NCBI GenBank assembly: GCA_032433595.1
Contig: JASWJB010000030.1
Coordinates: 62,001 to 126,000 of the forward strand
Direction of reading: 5' to 3'
DNA: 64,000 nt
DNA from: Conoideocrella luteorostrata
Taxonomy: Eukaryota; Ascomycota; Sordariomycetes; Hypocreales; Clavicipitaceae
In this document: positions 1-11,480 of the stretch, piece by piece
Position numbering within the stretch: position 1 is the first letter of the stretch
Layout of the letters: every line of letters begins with the position of its first letter
Program-made: the position numbers and the translations under genes
The notes under the pieces: generated by a model
Told to the model about the DNA's origin: nothing
What the model saw: the letters and a program-made list of their open reading frames with translations, nothing else
Databases searched by the model: none

Positions 1-644
1 AGGAATAAGCTACTCGCAATTACTGCATTTTAAAACTACGAGAATGCTGCTCGTTTGATAGGGAACGGGGTTTCTGAATTTAAAAGATGTAATGCAATTG
101 GTCAATTGGCCCGCTGTTAAGGCACGAAGTAGCTCGTCAGTTACACCGCCTTTCTGTGGATAAATTAACGGGCAGGGCAAAGTTTTGGCTAATGAAAAGT
201 GTAGCACCCGTAAGGTGTAGCACACGTATCAATTCTTGTAGCACCCCTATCAATTCCCTTAGTATGACGTACCACTCCATGACTTGAATATGCTTCGTCG
301 TATCCGCGCAGATGCGGGGAGGCATCGCAAAAAATGGTGTTGGGTACAGAACAGCCTGGTTTATGACAGTCACCCAAGTGTTAGGACCATCCCATATTAT
401 GGAGATTTCAACACAACAGTAGATGAATTTAACAATAACTATCTTACATCTTAGAGCCTATTATTGTAACTTATTCTATGACTATACATGCTTTCACGAC
501 TATTTTGTGGACCCAATGCACACACCCACAACACTCGTTTGCTGGTGTCAAACACACAAGCAGCAGGGAAACTTCAAGTCGATTCTTGGGCTGCCGTGCA
601 CTTTAATAAAGCAATTTAATCATCATAGTCATTGGAGCAGCGTC
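1..644. other. Gene-poor stretch, no gene seen
   Basis: AT-rich sequence with only short unrelated open frames on both strands. I see no conserved motif, RNA gene or clear repeat boundary before the LTR that starts at about 645. Confidence 0.5.
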
Positions 645-849
645 TGTTGGAATCCCTCCGTTAAGCACAATAGGAAGCATGGAGCAGGTCAGGTGGTCAC
701 CTTTTAGCCACGATATTTACACGGCGATATCGAGCCTTCCACCTTGACTTGTTTTCTTCTTCTTAGAGAGACAAAGATTATTAAATATATTGCATTGCAT
801 TTTGACCGCTTGGTATCGATACCTTGCACAACACCCTGTGCAGCCCACA
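645..849 (+). repeat. Solo LTR, family 1
   Basis: It starts TGTTGGAATCC and ends near CCCTGTGCAGCCCACA, with an internal GGTATCGATACC. The same ends and internal landmark recur at 10297, 3379 (inverted), 21151 (inverted), 42910 (inverted) and partly at 40200. The flanking pentamers (GCGTC, GTGCC) do not match, so the target duplication is lost or the copy is rearranged. Confidence 0.65.
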
Positions 850-1064
850 GTGCCCCAAACAAATACAAAATTTAAGTATAAAGGGAAACTTGATAATCTA
901 CTTACACAGGTGGGCCAGACCCCCTTCTTATAGCTAATTTATTTCATCTGACCAATCTGGTCAAGTCCAAAACTCACGTGAGGACATTCCAGTCATCCGA
1001 GAGAGGCTTTTAAGCTCATACTGTAGCAAGAGAAGACGATGACTATGGCTGGTGAAAGTGCATC

Positions 1065-1365
1065 TGTTGAGATTAGAATGGCACCTTCGGAAGGTCACGA
1101 TGCCTCGTATTAGCTTGATTCGTACGATAGTGGAAGAAGGTGGCACGATGCCAAGGAATGTAAGCCTAAGGCATCTGAATTCCAGGGAATTTCCGGGTCG
1201 CTGAAGGTCTATAAAGAAGGGTCACGATGCCCGTCAGAGGGTATTATTCAAGTCAGAACATCATCTATCAATATCACTATTTGCACTCTCAAATCTACTA
1301 TTCTGCCTATTTCCACTGTTGCCAAATTGCTCCTTCCCTCACTCATGAAGGCACATAACGCAACA
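1065..1365 (+). repeat. Solo LTR, family 2, with perfect target duplication
   Basis: It starts TGTTGAGATTAGA and ends ACATAACGCAACA (TGTTG...CAACA ends), and is flanked on both sides by GCATC. No internal retrotransposon sequence is present, so it is a solo LTR. It ends about 20 bases before the MFS remnant. Confidence 0.75.
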
Positions 1366-1384
1366 GCATCACTCCAGTACGTCC

Positions 1385-1832
1385 ATTATCACCAGACGAG
1401 TGCGAACAAGCCACCGCTGGCGAAACTAAGAACGGGACCAACCGGTGAAGCGTCGCTAAACAGGGTGGGAGCCATATTCTTGCCCTGTACTGAAGAATAT
1501 GGCCGGCCCATGATGACAAGGCCAGTGCCAAGTGTCATGGGAGTGCCAATGCCCTGGGGTGTCTGAGCAATAATGAACAGGCTCTAAGTCGAACAGACAG
1601 AAAATTTCGTGACAAACATCCAGAGCGTAAACCCGTCATGTTCAATAAGGGATAACTTTTTACGTCTAAAATGATCACCTAGGCGTCCAGCAACGAGAAC
1701 AAAGGTGCCGACGGTCAAACTGTAGCTCACTGCAGGCCAGGAGAATTCATTGCTGTTGTGAATTTTGTACGTTTCACCAACTCGCTTGACTATGTCCGTC
1801 GTCTGACTCGAGCCAAGCTCTTTCATAAACAA
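1385..1832 (-). pseudogene. MFS transporter remnant
   Basis: Two minus-strand segments look like a fungal drug:H+ antiporter-type major facilitator. The first (about 1832-1600) contains SYSLTVGTFVLVAGRLGDHF, the end of TM1 to the loop 2-3 GRLGD signature. The second (about 1560-1385, another frame) reads like the TM4-TM5 region, with NMAPTLFSDASPVGPVLSFA and SGGLFALVW. Both are short, in different frames, and lack start, stop and all later transmembrane segments. This is a decayed fragment, not a working transporter. The substrate is unknown. Confidence 0.6.
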
Positions 1833-1865
1833 AGTTGATGAGAGATTTCCTATGAAGAGGACTTG

Positions 1866-2577
1866 ATATTATGGAGGGAGGAAGCCAGCGACATGGACAT
1901 GTTCTTTGTCGCCATCACTATTCCTATTGCCTTTCTCGTCACCAGGCGTGTTTTTTTTTTTTTCGTTGAAGAATCTGTGTGGCAGACTATTTTATTTCAC
2001 TTATCCATGGCTATCTTTCTTTTAATGGACTAGAATCCTGTGACTAGCATAGAATATGTTCTTTCTTCTCGTCCTAAGTTACCAACCCCCTCTAACCCCC
2101 CGGAGATGATAGTCTCGAATTTAGGTTAATAAACCAAGGGTTAACTAAGTGATTCATGCAGGGCGGTCGAAGCATAAATTATGAAGTCATTAAGTTCACC
2201 GAATTTACCGGCTAGGCGTCTCTAGAGACTTCGGAGTCATCGTTGAAGCGTGCCAACGCCACTTGCATATTAAAACCGTTTGCTCACGCAATGCTTGATT
2301 GAACTACGATGATTGCCGTAAAACGTGCAAGTACATTGACATAGACAAATGAGATAATCTCTCATACTGTGCTACCTTCAAGTACTCGGATACCTTGTTT
2401 CGGCTTCGAATCTCCCTCGACTTGTTCAACCCTTTCCTCATCAGCGCCACCTTGTTTCACGTCGGTCTTGATAGTTCCTACGGCGTCACCATCAAAAATG
2501 ACGAGATGACAGCGTTGCATTGCGCCATCAGAGCTAAAACAACGACATCACCACTGGACACATTGCCACCATGATGC
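1866..2577. other. Non-coding stretch, no gene seen
   Basis: Low-complexity and AT-rich sequence including a T run near 1950. No open frame longer than a few dozen codons resembles a protein family. Confidence 0.5.
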
Positions 2578-2887
2578 TGTTGAGATTAGAGTGGTTTCTT
2601 TGGAAATTACCGAGGCCTCGTGTTAGCTAGAATCGTACGATGGTGGAATCAGGTTACAGGATCCTGCATAACGTAGGCTTATGGCCAATAAGACACGAGT
2701 CAATGTTCCGACTGCTGAAGGCCGATATAGGAGTATCATAGTGCTCTTCAGAAGAGGTATCATCATCGAGAAATTAAGCATTACAATCAATCACTTTTCA
2801 GTCTCTTCATTAAATCCATCTATTCCTGCCGATTGCCACTGTTGTAAATTGCTCCCTTACATCTATGTACAGGCGCATAACGTAACA
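2578..2887 (+). repeat. Solo LTR, family 2, with perfect target duplication
   Basis: It starts TGTTGAGATTAGAGTGG and ends GCGCATAACGTAACA, and is flanked on both sides by GATGC. It is clearly homologous to the copies at 1065 and 7508, including the block around GCCTCGTGTTAGCTAGAATC. Confidence 0.75.
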
Positions 2888-2937
2888 GATGCAGGGCGAT
2901 AAATATTTGGACTACAAGAAAAACCAAAAACCAACAA

Positions 2938-3359
2938 TTGGCCCTTCTAATGGCCGTAGACGATGGTCTCAATGACACTCTCACGGCGCTGCTAGCAAGG
3001 GGGGCAGATGTCACAAGTAAAGACTCGAGAAAGGGAACTACTCCTGCCCTGGGCCGTTGCCAGGCGAATATTGTGGTCGTCCGCTACCCTTATCCGAAAC
3101 GTAGGACAAGACCAATGTGGACGAGCGAGATGCTCAGGGTCGAACAGCCCTGCACTTGGCCTGCCCAGATCGGAGCGGTCGAACTACGAAAGAGCTTTTT
3201 GATGCTACCCAGGCCGACTTGTTTGTGCAAGACACCGATGGCCGAACGACTTTGATGTTGGCTGTAAAACTCCGACGAGTTGACGCAGCCAAAGTGCTCC
3301 TTGCCAAAAGAGCTAACCTAGCGATGCGCGACGAAAGCGGCAACAGTTCTCTCGACTAA
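2938..3359 (+). pseudogene. Ankyrin-repeat protein fragment
   Basis: Frame one (from 2938) reads like an ankyrin unit: LLMAVDDGLNDTLTALLARG then ADVTSKD. From about 3117 a second frame carries two more units, DAQGRTALHLACPD and DGRTTLMLAVKLRRVDAAKV. The frame break between them, and the absence of a start or any upstream domain, mark it as a fragment of a longer ankyrin protein, a class often fused to NLR-type genes in fungi. An LTR begins 20 bases after the last unit. No function is claimed. Confidence 0.65.
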
Positions 3360-3378
3360 CCCTGCATGAACATGCGGC

Positions 3379-3595
3379 TGTAAGAAGCACAGGGGCTTCG
3401 CGAAGTCGGGTATCGATACCGGAAGATGAAGCAAAACAAGAAGCAAAACAATTTAATTCATTTGATCATATCTATCTAAGAGAGAAGGAAAGGAAGAGGA
3501 ATGCCTCCGGGCGTGCCGTATAAAAGAGGCGCGCTAGGGTGACCACGTAACCTTGTCCGCATTTCCGCCCGTACACTGAACGAAGGATTCCAACA
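3379..3595 (-). repeat. Solo LTR, family 1, abutting the metalloprotease
   Basis: Plus-strand ends are TGTAAGAAGCACAGGGGC and GGATTCCAACA, with the internal GGTATCGATACC of the family. The flanking pentamers (GCGGC, CTCAC) differ, so the two flanks were probably brought together by recombination between elements. The right end lies one base from the last codon of the M43 metalloprotease frame. Confidence 0.7.
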
Positions 3596-3596
3596 C

Positions 3597-4855
3597 TCAC
3601 CTTAAAAAGGCATATGGGCGTGGCATGTCAGGGGGCAGCCGGTCATCCATACAACTTTCATAGCTGTTAGTGCTATTAGAGTATTGCTTCTCTTTAGGGT
3701 GATTCTTCCAAATCTTGTAATAACACCAGGCGTTACTGCCACACCACGGCTCAGTAGAAGGCACCGCCTTATTATTCCCAGAAGAGACAGCGTTACATTT
3801 TGGCCAGGATTCTGAGGTCTTTATAGGCTCAGGATAAAATGGCAGCCCGCCATTTATCATAATAATAGGCTTGGTAGGAACAACTGGGCTACGATACTTT
3901 CCCCAGAGCTGGTGCATACGTCTTAGTTGCCCGCTAGTAAATTCGGTCTGGCATGAGCTATTGAATAGGGTTAGTCTTGCCTATAAGTCTTAGTATATGA
4001 GGAAGAAGTTACGTACTCCAAGCTATAGCTCATGTAATTACTCGTAGGGTCATCACCGTCGTGATTAGGACAAGTATCACTAGGCCCATTGCATGCGTAG
4101 CGATCGCCTTCTGGCCGATACTCGGCTGGGGTGTCGGAAATATAGTCTCCTGGGCCATCGCAATCATCGCCTTGGAAGGTATGCATCAGGCCCAGCCAGT
4201 GACCAACTTCATGCGTCAACGCAGTTCGGTAATCCGTAAGTGTGACAAATCTTAGTAAACATCCATCGAGCTGGAGACCATTTGATCTCTGCAAGTAATT
4301 GGGATATCGCGCTCTACCGATTGCCTTATCAGAGAGGTCTTGAACGTAATACAGGTTAAGCGCGGATTCATTGCCAATATGGAGCGCTTGTTTCATCGAC
4401 AACTCATTGTTGTCTTGAACAGAGAGCCATGATGAATTCTTAACATATGATGGAGGTTGTCGTAATGTAAATGAAAAATAACATGACCGAAAATTGTCGT
4501 TAAGCATCTTGATTTGGTCATCAAAGATGTTTTTCTTAAGGAATATTGTGTTAGTATTTTTTCACACAAGAGAGTATATATACCATACATTATATTGTGA
4601 AGAGTCATTATCTTTCTTAATAACGTGTATATATACGTCGATATTCTTAGGCGAGATGTCAATAAAGCGATCAAAAGCCGCTGAATCATACTGGTAATCG
4701 CGACGATCAAGGCTGCCATAAGGCGTTGATAATTCTTTATGGACCTTTAAAAACTCTTGAGTAGGAGCTCGCGTGCCACAGCCGCCTCTAGTTGTGTTAT
4801 GATTAGCGGCTGCAGCAATCACAGCAACGGCAGAGAAGACGCAGAGGAAAGACAT
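3597..4855 (-). CDS. Secreted M43B (pappalysin-type) metalloprotease, probably 3'-truncated
   Basis: Three exons fit: 4855-4589, 4534-4017 and 3957-3597 (introns of 54 and 59 nt with branch-like CTAAC), giving 381 residues. The N-terminus MSFLCVFSAVAVIAAAA is a signal peptide. The zinc site is HEVGHWLGLMH, with the family's Cys/Asp-rich loop, SDTPAEY, and the Met-turn NYMSYS. After the second splice the family motif TEFTSGQLRRMHQLW follows. The roughly 100 residues after it are a Cys/Trp-containing tail that I do not recognise; MEP1-like family members usually end soon after the LW motif. The apparent stop is the TGA inside AAG|GTGAGTG, a very good splice donor, and a solo LTR begins right after GTGAG. 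I infer that a downstream exon was cut off. Secreted peptidases of this type are expanded in pathogenic and saprotrophic fungi. The HEXXH-type residues are intact. Confidence 0.8.
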
Positions 4856-6289
4856 ATTGGATTTTAATAAGTTAGCATGAAAGATGTAAAGCTATTCTAA
4901 GTCTCACTCGGCCGCATGCTATTCTATATATACACACACATATATATACAAAAGTAAGGAGGATAAATCATTGCAGACTACATACAAGTTGCATGACTCA
5001 TGAGAGCCTCCAGTCGCATGAAATTGCTGCATAAACCCTTTCTTTACATTTTCAGGCATGCCTAGTGAGGTTCCACTTTAGCCGGTAAGTTTCTTTTTAT
5101 CTGCTAGGTAGTGCCAAACTGTTTGGGATGCCAGCAGAAGTTGCATTACCTGATATCCTAAGAACTATTACATATGCCTTAAGAGCTTTTGGTCGCATGA
5201 ATTTGTTGCTATCATTTATTTCTGAAATCTCTTCGGCTTAACTAGATGGGTTTTAGATTCTTAAATACAATAGGTAGATTCTCTTTATCTCTTTAATGCT
5301 AAGTTCATAGTAGGCTGCAGCAAGATAGAGACATAGTACACGGGAATGCTCACGAGCACTCTTTTCACCCGCGATAAAGCACTTAACAATAGTGTAGTAA
5401 TAAATAGAAACTTTTACAGATTACTAAGATGTCTTATGTGTGCGAGAGTAGCGGTTATCTGTGCCGAGCCATGACTCGCATTGCCATTCATGCTAGTCGT
5501 TAGCGTTTAGTCCTTGGACATTGCATACTAGTTCATAGCTATGCTAAGCCCGGCTTAGAACACACTATTAATCTCCCAGCCGAAAAGCTAACTATGGTTA
5601 TTAGCATGATAGATGCCCTAAAAATCTTTGGTGAGCACGGGATCTGCCATTGCGCCACTCAGGTTTATCCACTTATCGCTCTCCTAATTGCATATTTTAC
5701 AATTCTTCTCGCACAAGGTACCCGACCGTGAGTCTTCGATCGAGAAGGCGCGCTAATCTAATATTAGCTCTCTTCGCTTCCATGAAGAGCAGAGTTGTAT
5801 AGTTAGAGTTGTCGTCGATGTTCTCTATTACAAGATTGACGCGCCGTCGGTTATTCTCGTTGTCTGTGGGGACTGCTAAGACGTAATAGCACACTAGCGG
5901 CTCGCGAATACATTTTGCCTAAAAGCGTATTCCCAGAGCCTGATTGTAACCCACTCCGGCTTAGTCTAGACATCCGCCTAGAGTTTCCAAAGTTAAGTGT
6001 GTTGATTACAAACAGATACTCAAATCCATACCACAGCCGTGACCGCAAAACCCAGATTAAAAAGGGCACTGTGACCGTGAAACTCATATCCGTGCTAATG
6101 CTATGAGCGCAAAACCCAAATTAAGAAAGGTGCTGTAACCATAATTTATTTTCCAAAGAATTATACACTACTAACCGCAAAACCTACATTTGGACTAGTG
6201 TAGGACCATCAAAATATTCCAATTGTGAGAGCTATGCAGACCCGATACTTTCCGCTAGCTAAGCACTGACACTGCCCATAGAATTCTTG
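4856..6289. other. Long AT-rich intergenic region
   Basis: No gene recognised. A TA/CA microsatellite lies at about 4925-4950 upstream of the metalloprotease. Two related blocks (near 5000-5070 and 5165-5245, each with GTCGCATGAA) look like degenerate repeats. A short duplicated phrase, GCAAAACCCA followed by ATTAA, recurs at about 6046 and 6109. Confidence 0.45.
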
Positions 6290-6363
6290 ATAATATGTTT
6301 AAGGGCCTCATCGACACGGATTTCAACTTCGCTTTTATTAGCTTGGACGCTGGCTATAGCCAT
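6290..6363 (-). pseudogene. pogo-like transposase N-terminus remnant
   Basis: The minus strand from ATG at 6363 reads MAIASVQANKSEVEIRVDEA and then loses similarity. It matches the start of the pogo/Fot1-type transposase remnant at 24400 (MAATSVDAAKSEVEIRV). Only about 25 codons remain. Confidence 0.5.
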
Positions 6364-7310
6364 TTTCGCGGTTTTAACGCGAATAACGCTAGAAAGTGGC
6401 CGTTGGGATGCCCTGTCCGTTAGGGTGTCTGGTGGTGGGGCGGATGGGGGCGATCTGATCTAGACACTCACGATGAAGTGGATCCTCCAAGCCGGAACAA
6501 ATGCCGGTATTTATTTCATGTGGAGTCGAAATTAGGCCTCGGACTTTTTGCGTGAATTTGAGAACCCCAAGGTAGCCGCGTGAATCGAGGATTTTCGTTG
6601 ACAAGAGTGATTTTTAGTCAGCCTTGATCATGTTTTGTGAGCGATTTGCTACTCTATGCTCACGATCCAGCTTCAGTATCTACGGGAGAAAAACATATCA
6701 TCCGCCGACTATCGCTTGATTTCTTTTGACTTTTCGACGCACCTGAATGCAAATCATAATATTTTGGAGTAATTCAAGTTCAATTCGGCTTAAGATCATC
6801 TCTGCTTGAGAATTAAAAGGTAGCTTTCCCCGCGAAGTGGGCCAAAAAAATAATACGCCATAGGCGTTCATCGCTTGACTCAGCAAAAATTAAGTAACTA
6901 GCAGGGATGAACGATCTTTGTCATAATGCCGCGAGGCTGAATCAATGCAGCAATGCATATTATCTAAAACAGTTTGTAGTTATCCCTTGTGCCGTGCCGG
7001 TCTTCCCTAATGTTGTTGGAATAATTTCTCTTCTGTAGCTGCCCAAAGCACTCCGTCCAACCTCTATGGTCCTTATGCCGCGATGTCATACCCCAACTGG
7101 CTAGAGGCATGCCAGGTATCCGGATCAGACCTTTGAGTATTAATGCCCAGACAAGGTCGTCCCCGCCCGGTGAGCAAATTAGCGGTAAGCCACCCTACCA
7201 CATTGCGAAAGGCGTTGCGAAGTACTCCGTACATTAACTATGTAATTATTGTATTAAATTTTCTTAGCTAAATTAAGCTCTTTTTATAGTGAATTAAATA
7301 TATATTTTGT
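6364..7310. other. Non-coding stretch, no gene seen
   Basis: Short frames only. It contains AGTACTCCGTAC (7221-7232), a half copy of the CGGAGTACTCCG palindrome found elsewhere in the window. Confidence 0.4.
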
Positions 7311-7470
7311 TGACCTAAAACGCATACCCAAGACTCACATATGCTGGAGCCTGACACACACCCAGCAACGCTCCGTACACTTCGTAGTTTGTCGACCCAA
7401 AAGGCACACCCAAACACTCGCGTACGCTGGAGTCTGACGCACACCCAGCAAAGCTCCGTACACTCCGTGA
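7311..7470 (+). repeat. Two-unit tandem repeat of about 83 bp
   Basis: Two diverged units share the phrase ACACACCCAGCAA(A/C)GCTCC, GCTGGAG(C/T)CTGAC and CCGTACACT. A related single unit lies near 10690-10760. Origin unknown; probably part of a transposon end. Confidence 0.5.
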
Positions 7471-7507
7471 AACGCTCTCGTACAAAAGTGTAGGCCTACG
7501 GAACATC

Positions 7508-7809
7508 TATTGAGATCAGAGTGGTCCCTCGGAAATGACCGAAGCCTCGTGTCAGCTAGAATCGTACAATAGTGGAAGCAGGCTGCGGAACGTAGGCCTA
7601 GGGCCACTAAAACACGAGTCAATGCTCCGGTTGCTGAAGGATTATATTTAGAAGGATTACAGAGCTTGACAGGGCATCATCATCGCCAGAAGTCATCACT
7701 CTCAAGGCTCTTCAATTCAATCCATTCGTATTCAAATCTATCTGTTCCTCCCAATTTCTACTGTTGCAAATTGCTCCCTTACACCTATGTAAAGGCACAT
7801 AACGCAACA
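7508..7809 (+). repeat. Solo LTR, family 2
   Basis: Homologous over its length to the copies at 1065 and 2578. The first dinucleotide is mutated (TATTGAGATC) and the end is ACATAACGCAACA. The flanks (ACATC, TCTTG) do not form a target duplication. Confidence 0.6.
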
Positions 7810-8084
7810 TCTTGGGGAGCAAGCAGGCAGCTTGTGTTGGAATAGATGAGAGAGGTTCAAATTGATCTGCATTGATGGGAAGAGCTGTGTTATAGTGATA
7901 ATAGAGGGAAAATTCCTCGTCTATGGCCCTATCTAAATCCCTTTATAAATACCCCTATAATCTAAGACACGCCTGTCCTAAATTCCTGCCTTAAGCCTAG
8001 AGGCTATGTATCCTTTCTCTCATAGCCCGTGTATGCATATATCCGCTCCATACACATGTGTAATCCAACAGCTTGGCGCATTTA

Positions 8085-9837
8085 AGGCAAACGCACCATG
8101 TGATTCTCGACTTCTCCTAGCTCCACATGATGACCGTGAATCTTAACTTCGGTCGTTTTACGAGCGATGAAAGTTAATGTGCCACCATTGTTATGACGAA
8201 CGAGATCACCAGTTTTGACTAATTTGCCTGTGCGGTCAGAATGTCTTGAATCCCCACTCCCACGGATGAGCCACGGTGGGTTATTAATGACTGTCACGGC
8301 TCCCTTTTCGGCATCATCCAGGTAGCCAGTGCCAATCAAAGGTCCCTCTAGCACGAGCTCACCAATGTTGCCAATAGGCACAAGGGTTGTCCCATGCCGC
8401 GTATCTGTGATCCACGTATTCATGCCATCACCTCTTCTGATTTTGATCTCATTGGCTTCTTCCAGACAGAGAGTACACACGGTAGCTATGGAGGTGCTTT
8501 CGCAAGCGTCGTATGTAATCTTGAGGTCCGCTGACGAAGCCCAGTGCCGGGCTTTATCTGATGAAAGATGTTCGGCCCCTGGGATCAAAGTCTGCAATGA
8601 CCGGACGGTACTATCCTGAAGAATAGAGGCCGCTGATGGGGTGATGTCCAGAATGGTGGGTTGGTAGCGTGATATCGCATCCGCGAGATTGTCTTGGTGC
8701 TCAAATCTCGAAGAAACACAGGGCAGCCGCCACTAGTAAATATATGCGAAATTACTTTCCAAACTATATGAGACGCATAGGGCATGAAATCATAAACCCT
8801 ACAATTGGGTTTGTATCCCTGGGCACTTTTCTGGTACTTAACAGCGCTACTAAGGTTGATATGTGGGAAAATGGCGCTCTTTGGAGGACACGTATCTCCC
8901 GAGGAAAACACGAGACACGCTGTATTCGATAGCTGGATAGTGGGTAGAGTGGTGACACTTGTTCCAGTAAGTTTTTCGAGAAGAGCATCATTGAGAATGA
9001 GAACGGGTCGATCCGTAAGCGTTCCTGCTAATTGCTTGGTTGAACTTGATGACAGTAGCAGCGCTGGTTTCGATTGGTCTATTATAAGGCGAAGACTCTT
9101 TTCCAGCTGAAACGAATCCATCATAACAGAAGCTCCTCCAGCTTTCATTACCGTCAACATGGCCACCGACACCCAGCGCGACTTTTCAAAGTAAAACAAC
9201 GACAGCATCGGGTCCTACGCCAAGACCTCTAAGATGATAAGATAACCGAGCCGAACTCTCTCCACTATATTTCCAATCACCATTCCATGCATTGACGGCG
9301 TAGGCTTCGGGCTGTATTTGTGCCATTGCTGATATAAGATTATGAAGGCAATTATCTGCGGGTTGGGAACGAAAGAGTTCCACTGCCAGATCTCTCGTAA
9401 GTCTTCTTCGCTGACAGTGTCGATATTGCGCAGTGTGCTCTCGTCGCTCAGCGGACTATCGTCACTGATAAGCCCGATGATGGTGGTGCTGAACAGCGAT
9501 CTCGTCAAGCTGCTGGAGCTAACCATGATAGTTAAACACCATTTCCATGACCGAATCGTGAGAGCCGAAAGTCTCCATACCATTAGTTATGATACCTAAA
9601 AGCACAGTTGGCTCATCCATTAGCCGGTAGTTTTCTTCTTGCATCTTTGACAAGTCCCACAATGTTTATGGGGCTGCTACCGATGCTTCGTGACACATTT
9701 ATTGGACTCATCGTGGTGAACCACCCAACTGCTCGGTACGGGTCAATCTCAGTATCCCAAGGCTCACGGCCATGACCCCCGTTAAAGACTGTCAGGCTTT
9801 TTCGCGATGGAAAGAGGGAAACAAATGCATACCACAC
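8085..9837 (-). pseudogene. Broken NRPS module (C/E-type domain end plus adenylation domain)
   Basis: Minus-strand order is: a condensation/epimerisation tail (9837-9613) with GREPWDTEIDPYRAVGWFTT; an adenylation start (9383-9186); an adenylation core (9208-8590) with MLTVMKAGGA and the degraded P-loop FSSGDTCPPKSA (normally TSGTTGKPKG); and the adenylation C-terminal half (8597-8085) with GELVLEGPLIGTGYLDD, KTGDLVR and KIHGHHVELGEVE. The pieces lie in several frames and the P-loop has lost its Thr/Gly core, so the enzyme is dead. No carrier protein was found downstream. The order matches one peptide-synthetase module. Decay through many transitions is compatible with RIP. Confidence 0.75.
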
Positions 9838-10296
9838 CGCTGATAAGAGCAGGTCGACAGGTTCAGCTTGTTTTAAGATAAGTGAAGTAGTGCGCTGATT
9901 AATTGTAAATGTCTTGTTGAGGTGATCATGTGTTAAATTTGGAGTCTAATATTTGAAGTTCCAGAAAGCCAAGTTATTACTGACACCTTGAGTGGATAAA
10001 ATACGCTATGGTTCGAACCTGGAACTCTTAGCCTCTTGATGCTGTAGGCTGTTTCAGATTTGGAATAGGAGGCTTTTCATCAAAGTCCTGCCACTGAGAA
10101 GAGTTTCCAGATCTTCCAAGATTATCCTCCAGGAGACAAAATCGATCACCAAGTGGTGTGCAGTTAAGACAAGATACTGTTTGCCGGCAGCAAGCTCGCA
10201 TAAATCAGCAGAAAACCAAGCCGCGTTCAATCCTTTTGGCGCCGGGCTGCGAGAGACTGCACGTCACTCATGAATTCTAGCTTCGGAGAGTCAAAG
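9838..10296. other. Non-coding stretch, no gene seen
   Basis: No recognisable gene. A GGTTCGAACC near 10011 resembles a tRNA T-loop but no cloverleaf can be folded around it. Confidence 0.4.
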
Positions 10297-10504
10297 TGTT
10301 GGAATCCTGCCGCCAAGCACAACAAGAAGCACAGAGCAGGTCACGCGGTCACCTTTCGGCCACGATATTTATACGGCGATATCGAGCCTTCCACCTTGAC
10401 TTGTTTTCCTCTTCTTATAGAGATAGAGAGATTGTTAAATATATTGCATTTTGACCGCAATTGGTATCAGTACAAATATTGCACAACACCCTGTGCGACC
10501 CACA
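10297..10504 (+). repeat. Solo LTR, family 1
   Basis: It starts TGTTGGAATCCTG and ends CCCTGTGCGACCCACA. Flanks CAAAG and CTAAG differ by one base and may be a decayed five-base target duplication. It closely matches the copy at 645. Confidence 0.7.
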
Positions 10505-11480
10505 CTAAGAAAAAGGCTAGCTAAGCAAAGGTTATTTAAAGAAGAAACTATAAGAGAGCTTAACTAAGCTAAGATAATTTTACCTATCCTTACACTACCT
10601 GTATTAAGAAGAAAATAGTTATTACTAGCTATAAATTAAGGGATTTTACCTAAAGTAAAATAGATTTATTATAAATAAAGTTCATGTTACTATTTTGTTG
10701 TCCCAAAGCAAACACGCACCACACACCTACTCTGGTGTCTGACACACAACCAGTGACGGTAACTTCAATTCTGTAAAGGACTTCAATAAGGCCCAAACCA
10801 ATTCGTAGACCTCTCGTACACGCCAAGATCAATTGGTCTGTCAATTAGATCGTAGGAATAAGAGCGCGGTTGCTCGTTAAATTTTTTGTCAGGAAGAACA
10901 CACCAAACGCCCGGATGACCTTACGATTCTGGTTGGTATCAATTGATCAAATGGTTTGAGCGCTTAGGTTGTCGATATCGCGTGGTGCGACTCAATTGTA
11001 TAAGTGTGGCTTGAATTGTAGGTCATAGTCGTAAGTCGGGGCTACAAGCAGGAATCGTGAGCTATTGGGTAGCTTCTCGATTGAACTTGCGGTCTTATTC
11101 ATAAGCATATGATCAAATGGTTCATGTGCTCAAGTGGTCAGCATCATACAATAATAGGTATTCAAAGATAAAGTCAAATCTCAAAGTGTTAATTTGCTTC
11201 ACGAAGAAGGCATCGTTCCTTTTTGTTCTGAGGGGACTACGTCAACCATAAATACACTGCTCAAGGTTGACTAAAGTCACCCTACAATGGTTCGGTGTGA
11301 CCGCTCACGTGCACAGTGCTCTAACAGGCAGCTTTCCTTAGCACCACTAAACAACCTGCTACCACTTCGGGGTACACAACTGTCCCCTATCTCTAGCGTA
11401 TGCAATTAAAGACTTGCCTCGTGTATTAGTATGAGTGACGACGCTAGAAATATTAATGACATAATGAAGTGACTAACCTT
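10505..11480. other. Intergenic region 3' of the CHAT gene
   Basis: AT-rich, no gene seen. The stretch 10690-10760 resembles the 7311-7470 tandem unit. Confidence 0.4.

Noticed and set aside
9990..10070. tRNA-like T-loop (GGTTCGAACC)
   Set aside because: No acceptor stem, D-arm or anticodon arm can be paired around it on either strand.
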